Part shown: positions 4,801-5,861 of the stretch, piece by piece
Layout: every line of letters begins with the position of its first letter
Numbering within the stretch: position 1 is the first letter of the stretch
Assembly: GCA_902473545.1 (NCBI GenBank)
Contig: CABRSG010000152.1
Coordinates: forward strand, 1-5,861
Length of the DNA stretch: 5,861 nucleotides
Source: an uncultured Lachnospiraceae bacterium
Lineage (GTDB): Bacteria > Bacillota > Clostridia > Lachnospirales > Lachnospiraceae
Reading direction: 5' to 3'
Program-made: the position numbers and the translations under genes
Notes under the pieces: model-generated
What the model was told of the DNA's origin: nothing
The model's database searches: none
The model's input: only the letters and a program-made list of their open reading frames with translations

Positions 4801-5415
4801 TTATAAATAATAATTATCGTACCGCCGTTTCGGCTTCCGATAAAAAATTATTCCCAAAACAACCCCCAGAAGCAGACCCCCGATGTGTGCCGCATTGTCG
4901 ATTCCCTGGCTGGTAAACCCGTGGTAGGCTGTCAGGAGCACGATTATTCCAAGCTGACGGGTGGTCAGATCCTCTAGTTGTCCGCGGTTTACAATCACCG
5001 CATACAAAAGTCCGCCGACCACTCCGAAAATAGCTCCCGACGCGCCCGCTGAAACACGATACGAATACTCGCTCATGTTTACCATCATCGAAATCACATT
5101 GGCGCCCACTCCGCACAGCAGATAAAAGATCAGGTATTTCACCCGTCCCAGTGCGCGCTCCAGATTATCCCCCAGGAAAAACAGCACCAGCATATTATTC
5201 ATGATATGATTGATGCCAAAATGCATGAACACCGCAGTGAGAAGCCGGTAATACTGCCCCTCCTCCAGCACCAGCGGCGCATACATGGCCCCCTTCGATA
5301 TCATAAATGCCGTGTTCTCACTGGAACCAGCGATCTCCAGGTACAGAAAGTAAATCACATTTATCGCAATGATCGTACAGTTTACATACGAGATTCGTCT
5401 GGTATCCCGCTCCAT
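4801..5415 (-). CDS. Rhomboid-family intramembrane serine protease
   Basis: The 204-residue integral membrane protein has the rhomboid catalytic dyad: Ser126 in GASGAIFG (124-131) and His177 in AAHIGGL (175-181). It also has the conserved HxxxN motif (His70, Asn74) in the second helix. About six hydrophobic segments are visible, at roughly 8-29, 58-82, 92-113, 124-143, 154-168 and 176-192, matching the minimal six-helix bacterial rhomboid core. There is no added cytosolic domain beyond a short basic, Tyr-rich tail (RKPKRRYDNYYL). Rhomboids cut within or beside transmembrane segments of other proteins. The ATG at 5413-5415 has AGGAG nine bases upstream. It is the first gene of the apparent rhomboid-HIT-sigma operon, behind two extended -10 promoters. 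Its substrate is unknown. The single-pass DUF4367-type protein in this window is one untested candidate. Confidence 0.95.
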   Translation of the reverse strand: MERDTRRISYVNCTIIAINVIYFLYLEIAGSSENTAFMISKGAMYAPLVLEEGQYYRLLTAVFMHFGINHIMNNMLVLFFLGDNLERALGRVKYLIFYLLCGVGANVISMMVNMSEYSYRVSAGASGAIFGVVGGLLYAVIVNRGQLEDLTTRQLGIIVLLTAYHGFTSQGIDNAAHIGGLLLGVVLGIIFYRKPKRRYDNYYL

Positions 5416-5446
5416 CCACGCTCACTCCTGTTTTCTGTCTGCCTTT

Positions 5447-5455
5447 ATTGTACCA
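5447..5455 (-). promoter_or_regulatory. Proximal extended -10 promoter of the rhomboid operon
   Basis: On the minus strand TGG is followed by TACAAT, an extended -10 element about 31 bases before the rhomboid ATG, giving a leader of about 25 bases. No convincing -35 hexamer is present at 17 bases. Confidence 0.45.
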
Positions 5456-5459
5456 TGTC

Positions 5460-5489
5460 CACTAAGGTCGTGGAAGACCTCGCTAAGTG
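5460..5489. repeat. Dyad symmetry between the two rhomboid-operon promoters
   Basis: AGGTC (5465-5469) and GACCT (5476-5480) form a short stem with a 6-base loop, flanked by CACT (5460-5463) and AGTG (5486-5489). No T-run follows, so it is not a clear terminator for the FHA gene. It could be an operator or a leader hairpin. Confidence 0.4.
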
Positions 5490-5494
5490 CTCAT

Positions 5495-5503
5495 ATTATA
5501 TCA
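5495..5503 (-). promoter_or_regulatory. Distal extended -10 promoter of the rhomboid operon
   Basis: On the minus strand TGA is followed by a perfect TATAAT, an extended -10 consensus. The predicted transcript would start near 5488, at the edge of the inverted repeat at 5460-5489. A hexamer with only three consensus matches stands at the -35 position. Confidence 0.5.
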
Positions 5504-5517
5504 TACTGCATATGGAA

Positions 5518-5861
5518 TTACCATCTTTTTTCCATAAATTGGAAGACAGCATCCGCCAGCATGACACGGTCCCCGTCCTTCAGGCTGACCGTCTCATTGG
5601 CCTCCAGCTTATACCCTTCCACCGTCGTTCCATTTGTGGAGTTTAAATCTGTCAGAATAAAAACGCCCTCCTTCCGATCAATCCGCGCATGAAGACGGCT
5701 GACGGTCTTCCGCTCAAGGCAGGCATCCGCCATGTCGGCACTTTTTCCTATAATAAACGGGACATATTCTATCACAATCCGCTGGCCGCCGTCCTCTGGC
5801 ACAAGGCAAGCCATGTCGCCGCTATCGGAAAAATCCGCCAAAACCTCTGTTTTTACGGCTG
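5518..5861 (-). CDS. FHA-domain protein, C-terminal part (N-terminus beyond window)
   Basis: The frame is open from the TAA at 5518-5520 to the right edge, giving 113 visible residues. A TTG at 5839-5841 could be mistaken for a start, but open frame continues upstream of it and nothing supports initiation there. The visible part is nearly all one forkhead-associated domain. It has FIIGKS with the conserved Gly, TVSRLHARI with the Ser-Arg and His of the phosphothreonine pocket, DLNSTNGT with the Asn contact loop, and a final strand ending FQFMEKRW. FHA domains bind phosphothreonine peptides and usually act with Ser/Thr kinases such as PrkC or in secretion systems. A C-terminal FHA behind a longer N-terminal region is common in clostridial proteins, some annotated DUF6382, but the N-terminal part cannot be seen. 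About 100 bases separate it from the rhomboid gene, and no clear terminator lies between. Confidence 0.92.
   Translation of the reverse strand, partial: AVKTEVLADFSDSGDMACLVPEDGGQRIVIEYVPFIIGKSADMADACLERKTVSRLHARIDRKEGVFILTDLNSTNGTTVEGYKLEANETVSLKDGDRVMLADAVFQFMEKRW

Noticed and set aside
4370..4810. Plus-strand open frame of 146 codons opposite the HIT gene
   Set aside because: It is antisense to a clear HIT protein, has a basic, Arg-rich translation typical of a shadow frame, and resembles no known family.
5206..5692. Plus-strand open frames opposite the rhomboid and FHA genes
   Set aside because: Both cover well-supported minus-strand genes and their promoter region. Their translations lack any recognisable motif.
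5518..5841. FHA protein starting at the TTG at 5839-5841
   Set aside because: The frame stays open to the window edge, no ribosome binding site is visible in the few bases upstream, and the FHA domain is probably the C-terminus of a longer protein.

Overview
The window looks like chromosomal DNA of a gut-type Clostridia member, most likely Lachnospiraceae. This rests on strong AGGAGG-type ribosome binding sites, a TTG start, extended -10 promoters, a DUF4367-type membrane protein with an ECF-like sigma factor, and a MurG of the HESD subtype. No rRNA, tRNA, CRISPR array or insertion sequence is visible. Both edges cut through genes: a zinc-ribbon membrane protein on the left and an FHA-domain protein on the right.

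Layout from the right, all on the minus strand unless stated. The C-terminal FHA domain of a larger protein ends at 5518. After about 100 bases holding two extended -10 promoters comes a tight three-gene run: rhomboid protease (4801-5415), HIT-family nucleotide hydrolase (4373-4783) and an ECF-like sigma factor (3793-4371). The gaps are 17 and 1 bases. The sigma gene meets a plus-strand murG (2729-3796) tail to tail, and the two stop codons overlap inside a 12-base palindrome. A short divergent promoter region follows. It has a nearly symmetric -10 box and separates murG from a minus-strand pair: a single-pass DUF4367-type putative anti-sigma factor (1793-2605, TTG start) and a small secreted beta-rich protein (1264-1770). 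That pair ends at a good intrinsic terminator (1214-1241). The partial zinc-ribbon protein (1-1070) then has its own extended -10 promoter.

How the parts may work together (inference): the sigma factor and the DUF4367 protein are the sort of pair normally found side by side, but here murG lies between them on the opposite strand. A rhomboid protease shares the sigma operon, the putative anti-sigma has one membrane segment, a secreted protein follows it, and murG makes lipid II. Together this could be an envelope-sensing module, with the rhomboid as a candidate protease for the anti-sigma. The sequence does not prove this. The extracytoplasmic part of the putative anti-sigma and the secreted protein form an AT-rich block of about 1 kb (25-40% GC in sampled 60-base blocks, against about 50-63% in blocks around it). 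Its edge falls close to the membrane segment, so the sensor part may have been exchanged.

Two long inverted repeats lie inside coding sequence (758-791 and 3841-3883) and are not explained by the genes that contain them.
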